Assembly: GCA_025964615.1 (NCBI GenBank)
Contig: JAOPYM010000570.1
Location: forward strand, 1-46,950
Source: Actinomycetes bacterium
GTDB taxonomy: Bacteria; Actinomycetota; Actinomycetes; Streptosporangiales; Streptosporangiaceae
Direction of reading: 5' to 3'
DNA length: 46,950 nucleotides
In this document: piece by piece, positions 40,198-46,950 of the stretch
How positions within the stretch are numbered: the first letter of the stretch is position 1
Layout of the letters: every line of letters starts with the position of its first letter
Program-made: the position numbers and the translations under genes
The notes under the pieces: model-generated
Told to the model about the DNA's origin: nothing
Databases searched by the model: none
Seen by the model: the letters and a program-made list of their open reading frames with translations, nothing else

Positions 40198-40275
40198 GTT
40201 CCGGATGAACCCAAGGGTCGACGCTGGACCGTTGGGGTGGTCTGGATAGTTATGCACCCTTGGGTTCGCCGGAAC
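40198..40275. repeat. Hairpin with CCCAAGGG core
   Basis: GTTCCGG-ATGA-ACCCAAGGGT pairs with ACCCTTGGGT-TCG-CCGGAAC, 38-nt loop. The right arm carries GGGTGCATAACTATCC on the minus strand, which resembles an IS end. Together with the IS5 fragment it may mark the 5' end of the lost insertion sequence. Confidence 0.55.
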
Positions 40276-40598
40276 CCGGTACCACGTGCGGCCAGCCGGG
40301 ATCCTGCCGCGGATGCCGGATGAGGCGCCACCGGACGAGTCGGCCCGTCCGGTGCCGGGGCGCCGAGCTCGCACACGGAGCCGACCACGCGATGTCGGCA
40401 CAGCCATCATCCGGATGCCACCGCCGTCATCTCATAACAGCTGACCCCGCCGCGATTCCCAGCCGTCTCAGCGTCAGCGGCCACGCGCCCGCAGCCGCGG
40501 TGGCATCGCTCGCAGGAACCGACAGTGACGGTTTGGGTGCCGATGCCGCAGGGTGGTGTGGGTTTGCTCCGTTCCGGAAGCCTTCACTCGCGAATCGG
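40276..40598. other. Intergenic region without a supported gene
   Basis: About 320 bases between the hairpin field and the PolA-like gene. ORFs here are low-complexity shadows; I see no promoter, RNA gene or repeat that I can defend. Confidence 0.4.
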
Positions 40599-42287
40599 CT
40601 ACTTGGCGTCGGCGTAGGAGTCGACGGTGGCGATCTGCATGGGGAAGACGACCGGGGTGCGGCCGAACATCAGGTGACCGGCCTCCTCGGCCGACTCGCG
40701 GATGGCGGTGGCGACGGCCTCGGCCTGCTTCTCGGGGGTGTGCACGACGACCTCGTCGTGCTGGAAGAAGACCAGATGGGCGCCTTCCGAACCGTACGCC
40801 CCCGAAAGGCCGGCGAGGCGGCGGCGCAGTGAGGCGAGCAGGACCAGGGCCCAGTCGGCGGCCGTGGCCTGGACGACGAAGTTGCGGGTGAAGCGGCCAC
40901 GGCTGCGGGCGGCGCCGCCGCCCGACTCCTCGCCTGCGACCTCCCGCCACGCTTCGGAGGGCGGCGGGCAGGTACGGCCCAGACGGGACCGCACGAGCCT
41001 GCCCCGCTCACCCTCGCGGGCGGCGTTCTCCACGTACTCGTACGCCTCGGGGAACCGGCTGCGCAGTACGCCGAGCAACTGGACGCCCTCACCCGTACCG
41101 CCGCCGTACATCGCCGAGAGCAGCGCGATCTTGGCCTTGTCCCGCGCGCTCGGCTTGTCCTTGGCGGCGGCCACGCCTGATGCGGTACGAGTCGTACCGG
41201 CCGTCTCGAAGACATGGGCAAGGGCGGCGTAGAGGTCGCCCTGAGCGGCGGCGGCGGCGAAGGCCCGGTCGCCGGCGAGGGCGGCGAGCACGCGAGGTTC
41301 GAGCTGGGCGGCGTCGGCGACCACGAGCTTCCAGCCGGGGTCCGCGACGGCCGCCTGGCGCAGCACCTTCGGGATCTGCAGGGCGCCACCGCCGCGGGTG
41401 GCCCAGCGGCCCGACACCACACCGCCGACCACGTACTCCGGACGGAACCGCCCGTCGTGTACCCAGGCGTCCAGCCAGGTCCAGCCGTGCGCGGTCCACA
41501 GCCGGGCCAGTTCCTTGTACTCCAGGACGATCGGCACCGCCGGGTGGTCGATCTGCTTGAGCACGTGCGCCCGGGTGGAGGGCACCGGGAACCCGGCGTC
41601 CTTGAAGGCCTTGACCACCTGGGCCGGGGAGTCGGGGTTCACGACGTGCCCGAACGCCTCGGCGACCTGGTCGGCGAGGGCCTGGAGCTTGCGGGGCCGC
41701 ATGCCCAGAGACGGCCGGGGGCCGAGCAGCTCGGTGTAGAGGGCGTCGTGCAGATCGGCCCGCCAGGGCAGACCGTCGTGACCCATCTCGGCGGCGATCA
41801 GCCCGCCCGCCGACTCGGCCGCCGCCAGCAGGGACAACCCCGCCGAGCCGGCGGCGATCCGGGCCAGCTGGCCGGCGTGCACCGCGGCGATCATCTCGAC
41901 ATCCTCGTCGGGCCCGGATTCGTCGAACAGCGACGGCTGCCGGCCGGCGTCCTCGAGCGGCTCGTCGGCCGGGACCGGCTCGTCCCGCGACCTGGCCCAG
42001 GCGGCCCGTACCGAACGGGGCTCCCCGTACCGCCCCGCGTGGCCCAGCAGCAGCGACTCGGTCAGTTCGACGTCATGGCAGCGGGCGACCCGTACCCCCG
42101 CGGCCAGCAACGGCGGGTAGACCACCCGGCTCGCCGACCACACCCACCGTGGGCCGAGCCGTTCCCGCTCGGCGACCGCGGCGGCCAGGTCATCGACGCG
42201 CTCGACCGCGCCCACGGGAGTGCCGTCGTCGGCGAGCGGCAGCAGCGCCGCCCCGCCGTCCGACCTCACCCCCACCGCGATCCGCAC
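40599..42287 (-). CDS. Bifunctional 3'-5' exonuclease/DNA polymerase, PolA-like
   Basis: A 562-aa family A polymerase of the actinobacterial short type. The N-terminal third is exonuclease-like and degenerate; the polymerase part shows motif A VVADAAQLEPRVLAALAGDRAF, motif B RDKAKIALLSAMYGG, and motif C FFQHDEVVVHT. It extends a primer on DNA and is a second PolA-like enzyme besides the main polymerase I; its role (repair or gap filling) is inference. GTG start with no good ribosome site. It ends without a visible terminator hairpin before the intergenic region. Confidence 0.9.
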   Translation of the reverse strand: MRIAVGVRSDGGAALLPLADDGTPVGAVERVDDLAAAVAERERLGPRWVWSASRVVYPPLLAAGVRVARCHDVELTESLLLGHAGRYGEPRSVRAAWARSRDEPVPADEPLEDAGRQPSLFDESGPDEDVEMIAAVHAGQLARIAAGSAGLSLLAAAESAGGLIAAEMGHDGLPWRADLHDALYTELLGPRPSLGMRPRKLQALADQVAEAFGHVVNPDSPAQVVKAFKDAGFPVPSTRAHVLKQIDHPAVPIVLEYKELARLWTAHGWTWLDAWVHDGRFRPEYVVGGVVSGRWATRGGGALQIPKVLRQAAVADPGWKLVVADAAQLEPRVLAALAGDRAFAAAAAQGDLYAALAHVFETAGTTRTASGVAAAKDKPSARDKAKIALLSAMYGGGTGEGVQLLGVLRSRFPEAYEYVENAAREGERGRLVRSRLGRTCPPPSEAWREVAGEESGGGAARSRGRFTRNFVVQATAADWALVLLASLRRRLAGLSGAYGSEGAHLVFFQHDEVVVHTPEKQAEAVATAIRESAEEAGHLMFGRTPVVFPMQIATVDSYADAK

Positions 42288-42320
42288 ATCCCGATTGTCC
42301 GCCCCGCCACTGACAGAAAG

Positions 42321-43814
42321 TTAGGAGGTCAGCGGGATCAGCAGCTCCTGTTCGAGGGGCGGGTCGAGTTCGTGTTCCCGGCAGCCGGTGGCCGCGTAGG
42401 CGCGGATGCGCAGCTCGTGCGGAGCCACGTCGATGCGGAGGAAGTTCTTGAACAGCGGCGGGCTGCTGGAGTTCGAGGACGGGGAGAACAACCGGTCGTA
42501 CACCCGGCGGACCGGCAGCCGGAGGAACTTCGTGCTCATCCCGCTCCGGCCCGGCACGCCGAGCAGGTAGGCGACCCACCGGGCTCGCAGAGAGGGTGAC
42601 ACCCCCTTGTTGTCCTGGCGGGTGACCGCGATCCCGAGCCGCCGGGACACCGCCGCGGCCGCCTGTTCCGGCGACAGTTCGAGGAACTTCAGGTGCAGCC
42701 GGCGGGCGTACACCCGGCTGTAGAAGGCCAGCGAGTCGCCGCGCAGCGGGTAGCACAGGAAGTCGGCCTCGTCGATGATCGTGGTCTTGGGGATCGTGTG
42801 GGTGGCGTGCATGAACGCCCCGCCCCCGCCGGAGACGACGTACTCGATCCGCCGTCCGGCGGCCGTGGTGATCGGGTAGTGCTGGTAGTTGTGGATGTCA
42901 CCGCCGATCGCGGCCACGTAGTTGTTCGCCGGGTCGGCGACGATGTCGTCCACATACCCGCCGCCCTCGATCACGCCGGGATGGTGCTCGTTGTCGACGT
43001 ACAGCGGCTTGCCGGTGACGAGCAGCTTGGGCTTCGGCCCGGCCGACACCCGGCGCAGCCACTGCCCCTGGTCACGGTCGATGTCGCCCTTGATGCCGGT
43101 GTCGATGCCGATGATCCGCAGCGACGGGGTGTCGATCGCCCAGTAGGGACCGGGCTGGGCCGCCTGCTGCGCGAGCGCCGACCGCAGCTTCGCGCCCTCC
43201 TCGAAAGCCACCTCGTCGATCCGCTGAGGCTTCTTCCACAGCAGCCCGGCCAGCGGGCCGAAGATCCCCTTCCAGGAACCGGCCTGCAGCGGCTCGGACG
43301 CACCGCAGAAGACCCTCATGAACCCGTAGTTCAGGTCGTACCAGTCGTGGTTGCCGGGGATCGCGTAGATCGGCCGCTGGTAGTCCTGGTACGGCCGGAA
43401 GAACTTCTCCGGATAGTCGTCCGCCACCCCGATCGGATAGATCACGTCACTGGCGATCAGCATGAAGTCGGTTCCCTGACCGATCTTCAACGCTCCCGGT
43501 ACGACGGCGTACTGCGGTTCGTCGCCCTGGCCGGTGTCGCCGAGCAGCAGGAACGAGTAGCCGGGATCGTCCCTGGTCATGGTGAACTCGGGGTCGGCAC
43601 CGGCCTCGACGAGCCGTGCGATCCAGCGGCGGCGGACGTCGTCCACCGGATCGCCGAACCAGCGGGCGATCACGTCGTTGCGGGCACCCCACAGGACGGA
43701 GGGGCTGAGCCAGGACAGATGCGGGACACGCGCCGGCATGAGGTTGCGGAAGTCACCGGGTTCCTGGCACTGCCAGCCGGCAGCGGAGGCGGATTCACGC
43801 GAAGAGGTGGGCAC
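42321..43814 (-). CDS. Metallophosphoesterase (calcineurin-like)
   Basis: A 497-aa metallophosphoesterase: FLLLGDTGQGDEPQY (first metal site, Asp without the usual DxH), FMLIASDVIYPIG, IPGNHDWYDLNYGF (GNHD), and GGDIHNYQHYPI (GxxH site). The N-terminal 60 and C-terminal 130 residues are extra regions seen in large actinobacterial members; the C-terminal part is beta-rich. Probably a cytoplasmic phosphodi- or monoesterase of unknown substrate. Start is uncertain: GTG 43814 is used here, ATG 43739 is possible, and the best ribosome site points to ATG 43821, which is in the wrong frame and closes after eight codons. Co-oriented and nearly overlapping with the small gene upstream. Confidence 0.85.
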   Translation of the reverse strand: MPTSSRESASAAGWQCQEPGDFRNLMPARVPHLSWLSPSVLWGARNDVIARWFGDPVDDVRRRWIARLVEAGADPEFTMTRDDPGYSFLLLGDTGQGDEPQYAVVPGALKIGQGTDFMLIASDVIYPIGVADDYPEKFFRPYQDYQRPIYAIPGNHDWYDLNYGFMRVFCGASEPLQAGSWKGIFGPLAGLLWKKPQRIDEVAFEEGAKLRSALAQQAAQPGPYWAIDTPSLRIIGIDTGIKGDIDRDQGQWLRRVSAGPKPKLLVTGKPLYVDNEHHPGVIEGGGYVDDIVADPANNYVAAIGGDIHNYQHYPITTAAGRRIEYVVSGGGGAFMHATHTIPKTTIIDEADFLCYPLRGDSLAFYSRVYARRLHLKFLELSPEQAAAAVSRRLGIAVTRQDNKGVSPSLRARWVAYLLGVPGRSGMSTKFLRLPVRRVYDRLFSPSSNSSSPPLFKNFLRIDVAPHELRIRAYAATGCREHELDPPLEQELLIPLTS

Positions 43815-43817
43815 GCT

Positions 43818-44228
43818 TCATGACGATCCCCCATATCCCACCGGCCGTGCAACGGCTTGGCCCGATTCGGTGCCGTAGTCCGGTGGGAGCGGGAACGGCG
43901 GCGGGGCCTGGGTCCGGTACTCGCCGGTCATTGGGAACGACGGCGGCGGGGGTATGGCGGGTTCCGGCACGGGTACGGCGGCGGGTGCCTCACCCGCATG
44001 GCGGCGGCCCCGCTGCGGCGCGACCTCGATCGCGTGCGCGAGCGTCTCCAGCATGGCCGGGACATCGCCCGCGGCCAGCCGGAAGGTTCCCGTGCACACG
44101 CCGCTGTTCCACATGCTGAGGACCATCACCCCGGCGTCCGGATGCCAGCTGAGGCGGAGCGCGCGGTCTCCTCCCCGGTCGTCGAAGAAGACCTCACCCA
44201 CCCGGGGCAATGGGTTCGCGTCAGACAT
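43818..44228 (-). CDS. Conserved protein of unknown function, upstream partner of the metallophosphoesterase
   Basis: A 136-aa protein. N-terminal half (residues about 10-75) looks like a folded beta domain: VGEVFFDDRGGDRALRLSWHPDAGVMVLSMWNSGVCTGTFRLAAGDVPAMLETL. The C-terminal half is proline-rich and disordered (PVPEPAIPPPPSFP). I recall no named family. Its stop overlaps an ATG (ATGA) and the phosphoesterase starts within a few bases, so the two are co-translated and may work together. ATG 44228 is preferred over 44237. Confidence 0.75.
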   Translation of the reverse strand: MSDANPLPRVGEVFFDDRGGDRALRLSWHPDAGVMVLSMWNSGVCTGTFRLAAGDVPAMLETLAHAIEVAPQRGRRHAGEAPAAVPVPEPAIPPPPSFPMTGEYRTQAPPPFPLPPDYGTESGQAVARPVGYGGSS

Positions 44229-44415
44229 GCCGACCATACTGGCGCTGGTCAGAGCCGTTGTCCAGGCAAGCCCGGTGGATCATACGGCGACCACGGGGGA
44301 CCGGGCAGGTTCCGTCTGCACCTTCGGCAGAGCAGCGCAGTTTTGGCCACTCCGACCCGAACTCCCCTGGTCACCTCGCGATCACCACGGGTCCACCTCT
44401 ACTCGAGGCCTCGGC

Positions 44416-44817
44416 TCAGGGTCCTCCGAACTTCTTGTCCGTGGACACGACCTCTCGGCCCAGCGGCATCAGGGAGATCGGAATCATCTTCAGGTTCGCC
44501 CATCCGAACGGGATCCCAATGATGGAGATGAAGAGCGGAATGCTGGTCACGATGTGACCGATCGCCAGCCACAGGCCTGCGACCAGGAACCAGATCACGT
44601 TGCCCACACACGACGGCGCACCCGCGCCCGGCTTCTCCACGGTCGTTCGCCCGAATGGCCACAGGACGTAGCCGGCGATTCGAAACGAGGCAATACCAAA
44701 TGGTATAGTCACAATCAGGATACAACAGATGACACCGGCTATGGCGTAGCCGATTGCCATCCATATCCCACAGAAGATCAGCCAGAGGGCGTTGAGTACA
44801 AACTCGATCACCTTCAT
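44416..44817 (-). CDS. yccF: YccF-domain inner membrane protein
   Basis: A 133-aa membrane protein with two tandem YccF repeats: ALWLIFCGIWMAIGYAIAGVICCILIVTIPFGIASFRIAGYVLWPFGR and VIWFLVAGLWLAIGHIVTSIPLFISIIGIPFGWANLKMIPISLMPLGR. The repeated IPFGxAxxK/R and PFGR/PLGR turns are diagnostic. Function unknown; small polytopic membrane protein. ATG 44817 with a weak ribosome site. The stretch 44238-44415 before the next gene is non-coding. Confidence 0.93.
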   Translation of the reverse strand: MKVIEFVLNALWLIFCGIWMAIGYAIAGVICCILIVTIPFGIASFRIAGYVLWPFGRTTVEKPGAGAPSCVGNVIWFLVAGLWLAIGHIVTSIPLFISIIGIPFGWANLKMIPISLMPLGREVVSTDKKFGGP

Positions 44818-44904
44818 GAGGCCAGACTCTCACAGACACTGCCGAGAATCGTTTCCGCCCCCCACATCCAACGCATCGCCGAGCAGCCGAGTCCAGGAGC
44901 CGCC

Positions 44905-46824
44905 ATGGCCAACCCGAGCGGAGCCGACCGCCGCCCGATCAATCTCGCACCGCACGCTCTTCCGAATCACGCCATCCGGGCGGTGGACTATCTTCGGATC
45001 AGCACGGAGGAACAGAAGCTCGGCTACGGCATCGCCAGTCAGGGCCGGAAGAACGCACGCTACATCGAGCTTCGGGGATGGACCCACGTCGGCACCTACA
45101 AGGACGAAGGTGTGTCCGGCTCCAAGGAGATGGGCGAGCGACTGGACTTCGGCCGCCTCATGGAGAGCGCCCGGCACGGTGAGTTCGATCTCGTCGTGGT
45201 GGAGAGTGGCGATCGCATCGGCCGTGTAGGCCGGGCTTTCTGGCGCTGGGTCTGGGCGCTGGAAGACATCGGGATCTTCGTCGCTATCGTCAACCAGCAC
45301 ATCGACAGCACCACGCCTGAGGGCCGCTCGCAGATGCGGCGCCTGGCGGACTACGCCGAGAACGAGTGGGAGACCATCCGCTCCCGGACCCAAGGCGGAC
45401 TTCAAGAGAAAGCCCAGGAGGAAGGCTCGCCGCACATTGGCGGGAAGCCCCCGTTCGGCTATCGCATCGAGGGCAAAGGAACAAGAGACTCGTACCTCGT
45501 AATCGACGAGAGCGAGGCGAGGATCGTTCGCCGCGTTTACGACATGGCTGTGGCCGGCGGACTCAACCTTCGGCAGATCGCTGTCCGGCTCAACAGCGAG
45601 GGAATCACGTCCCGATCAGGGCGGCCCTGGTCACCGGCCAACCTTCGGGATCGGATCATGTCCCGCGCCGTTCTCGACGGACAACTGATCTTCCGCGGCG
45701 AGCACGCCGCGACCGACGCCGACGGCGAGCCGCTATGGGGTGAGTCAGTCACGATCGTACTCCCCCGGGTCTTAACGGAGGAGGAGGCTGCGACCCTCCG
45801 GCGGAGGATCTCCCCGAGGGCGAAGAACAGCAACCGCAAACAAGCGTGCTACCCGCTCAGTGGACGCTTGATAGGACTCTGCAATGCGAAGTACGTCGGG
45901 ATCAGCCGCGAGTCCGTCGCGTATGGGCGCCGGAGCTACCGCTGCAGTGGCAAAAACGATGCAGTCGTCTGTACCTGCTCATATGTGGATGCCCAGACCG
46001 TGGAGAGCCATGTCTGGTCCGAGGTCGTCAGGCTGCTCGACGGCTTCGGGAGCCTGCAGCAGCTTGCAGCGGAGTCGGCCAGCATGCCTGAGGGCGACCC
46101 GTCAGCGCACGAAGAGCGGATCGCCCGACTCGACCGGCAGATCGAGGATATGAATGCCTCGATAGCTGCCGTACTCGTGGCGTCGGCCGAACAGCGGCAG
46201 TCACCGGACGCCATCGCGGCAGCAACGAAGGTTCTCAACGACGAGCTGCAGCAGCTGGAAGAGATGCGGACCGAGGCCGCGGCCTGGCTGGCGGAGATCG
46301 AGGAGGCCGGCCGTCGCGCCGATGCCATCACAATTCTCGGGGAGATGGCTCGACATCAGCTGGTGGACATGTCGCCCATCGAGCAGGGCCAAGTGTTCGC
46401 TCTGCTCGATGTGAAGGTGTTCATCGAGGGCCCAGTACCTCCACGGCGGCGTGGGGTGGCCTGCACAGTCCGGGACTGGTACCGGTCCGCTGACCTTGAG
46501 GTCCCTGCCAGAGATCTCTCGGACGAGCAGTGGGACCTGATCGCCGCGCTGCTCCCAGAGGGCCGCCGCGGAAGAGCTCGCCGATCAGTGGAAGCCATCT
46601 TCGCCAAGGCGCGCACCGGAGCCGCCTGGTCTGGGCTACGAGATGAGTACGGCTCGACCAGCACGGCTTCGAAGTACTTCACGAAGTGGGTGGCAGACGG
46701 TACTTGGGCGCGGGTCAACGCGGTGCTCTCGGACGTGGAGCGATGCCCGCTCCCCATGCTAGATCTCGTACTCCCGCTGCGAATCGAAGGTCGGCTGGAC
46801 CCACGCGTGACGCTGATCCCGTAA
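44905..46824 (+). CDS. Large serine recombinase with a DUF4096-like C-terminal domain
   Basis: A 639-aa site-specific recombinase. Resolvase catalytic domain (about residues 24-165) with nucleophile Ser33 in VDYLRISTEEQ, and ESGDRIGRVGRAFWRW; recombinase domain (about 185-290, GGKPPFGYRI..NLRQIAVRLNSEG); a zinc ribbon whose first CxxC is reduced to GLCNAKY (four Cys remain: 326, 347, 356, 358); a coiled coil (about 400-480). The last 100 residues read DLSDEQWDLIAALLPEGRRGRARR..ARTGAAWSGLRDEYGSTSTASKYFTKWVADGTWARVNAVL, which matches the N-terminal domain of IS5-type transposases (DUF4096). ATG with AGGAG five bases upstream; the track start at 43954 is a shadow. Could act as an integrase or mobilise an element; no phage genes or attachment site are visible. 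Confidence 0.92.
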   Translation: MANPSGADRRPINLAPHALPNHAIRAVDYLRISTEEQKLGYGIASQGRKNARYIELRGWTHVGTYKDEGVSGSKEMGERLDFGRLMESARHGEFDLVVVESGDRIGRVGRAFWRWVWALEDIGIFVAIVNQHIDSTTPEGRSQMRRLADYAENEWETIRSRTQGGLQEKAQEEGSPHIGGKPPFGYRIEGKGTRDSYLVIDESEARIVRRVYDMAVAGGLNLRQIAVRLNSEGITSRSGRPWSPANLRDRIMSRAVLDGQLIFRGEHAATDADGEPLWGESVTIVLPRVLTEEEAATLRRRISPRAKNSNRKQACYPLSGRLIGLCNAKYVGISRESVAYGRRSYRCSGKNDAVVCTCSYVDAQTVESHVWSEVVRLLDGFGSLQQLAAESASMPEGDPSAHEERIARLDRQIEDMNASIAAVLVASAEQRQSPDAIAAATKVLNDELQQLEEMRTEAAAWLAEIEEAGRRADAITILGEMARHQLVDMSPIEQGQVFALLDVKVFIEGPVPPRRRGVACTVRDWYRSADLEVPARDLSDEQWDLIAALLPEGRRGRARRSVEAIFAKARTGAAWSGLRDEYGSTSTASKYFTKWVADGTWARVNAVLSDVERCPLPMLDLVLPLRIEGRLDPRVTLIP

Positions 46825-46828
46825 AAAG

Positions 46829-46875
46829 GCCGCTGGGGTCACGTCCGACCCCCGTACGGACGTGCCCCCAGCGGC
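46829..46875 (+). terminator. Terminator of the recombinase gene
   Basis: GCCGCTGGGGTCACGTCCG pairs with CGGACGTGCCCCCAGCGGC (18 of 19), 9-nt loop, five A before and TTG after; 5 nt past the stop. Confidence 0.85.
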
Positions 46876-46910
46876 TTGTGGCCGGCATGATCTGCCAGAC
46901 CATTTGGGAA

Positions 46911-46944
46911 GACTGGAGCGCTCCCCCCCGAAAGCGCTCCAGTC
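46911..46944. repeat. Perfect 12-bp hairpin at the window edge
   Basis: GACTGGAGCGCT / AGCGCTCCAGTC with a 10-nt C-rich loop. A second terminator or part of an attachment region; the window ends six bases later. Confidence 0.6.
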
Positions 46945-46950
46945 AGGCTT

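Noticed and set aside
39520-40410. 296-aa minus-strand ORF across the IS remnant
   Set aside because: It runs through inverted-repeat arms and mixes frames; only the last 37 residues (from 39633) look gene-like.
46825-46950. tRNA gene or attachment site next to the recombinase
   Set aside because: Only hairpins are visible; no tRNA-like fold with TTCRA loop, and no duplicated segment elsewhere in the window.

Overview
The window comes from the chromosome of a high-GC, F420-using filamentous actinomycete, most likely in or near Streptosporangiaceae. The family-level placement is inference. It rests on the GC content, GTG starts with weak or absent Shine-Dalgarno sequences, two F420-type oxidoreductases (a DDN-like and an LLM-class protein), a complete cvnABCD conservon, a Lon gene with an HspR-type (HAIR) operator, and a Rpn/PD-(D/E)XK protein of a kind that is expanded in that family. 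No rRNA, tRNA or CRISPR array was seen.

Layout. 0-9.5 kb: the 3' part of an aldehyde dehydrogenase runs into a shared terminator. It faces a minus-strand block holding a RibD/DHFR-like reductase, two degenerate acyl-CoA-synthetase paralogues and a large LuxR-type STAND regulator. Next come iolC and, divergent from it across a palindromic operator, an NAD-dependent epimerase, followed by the DDN-like protein. 9.5-14.1 kb: HspR-type lon, a PEP-mutase/isocitrate-lyase family enzyme and an LLM oxidoreductase. 14.1-14.85 kb: a structured stretch without a convincing gene. 14.85-18.5 kb: a tightly coupled five-gene operon (MgtA-like glycosyltransferase, DUF2334 deacetylase, second GT4, two small membrane proteins) that looks like cell-envelope glycan synthesis. 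18.7-22.6 kb: two divergent HTH proteins, a rhomboid-like membrane protein, a glutathione peroxidase, two roughly 50-aa paralogous membrane peptides and an LCP-family protein. 22.7-31 kb: an ABC exporter, a 1179-aa triple-AAA ATPase divergent from a MEDS-HATPase protein, and a GDSL hydrolase. 30.3-34.3 kb: the cvnABCD signalling operon. 34.8-38.4 kb: an NMT1/SsuA-type ABC importer operon that is decaying (one frameshift, one internal deletion, one N-terminal truncation in successive genes). 38.5-40.6 kb: a Rpn-type nuclease, an IS5 transposase fragment and a field of inverted repeats. 40.6-46.95 kb: a PolA-like exonuclease/polymerase, a metallophosphoesterase with a small partner gene, a YccF protein and a large serine recombinase.

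Signals not explained by the gene list: (i) a palindromic repeat family whose left end supplies the CGT-TGA (Arg-stop) of three unrelated genes; (ii) a second repeat family found between two convergent gene pairs; (iii) two small membrane peptides, one of them below the ORF-track cutoff, next to an LCP gene; (iv) a serine recombinase whose C-terminus looks like the N-terminal DNA-binding domain of IS5-type transposases; (v) a pair of adenylate-forming enzymes that have lost key catalytic motifs. All product names are from reading translated sequence; no database search was run.
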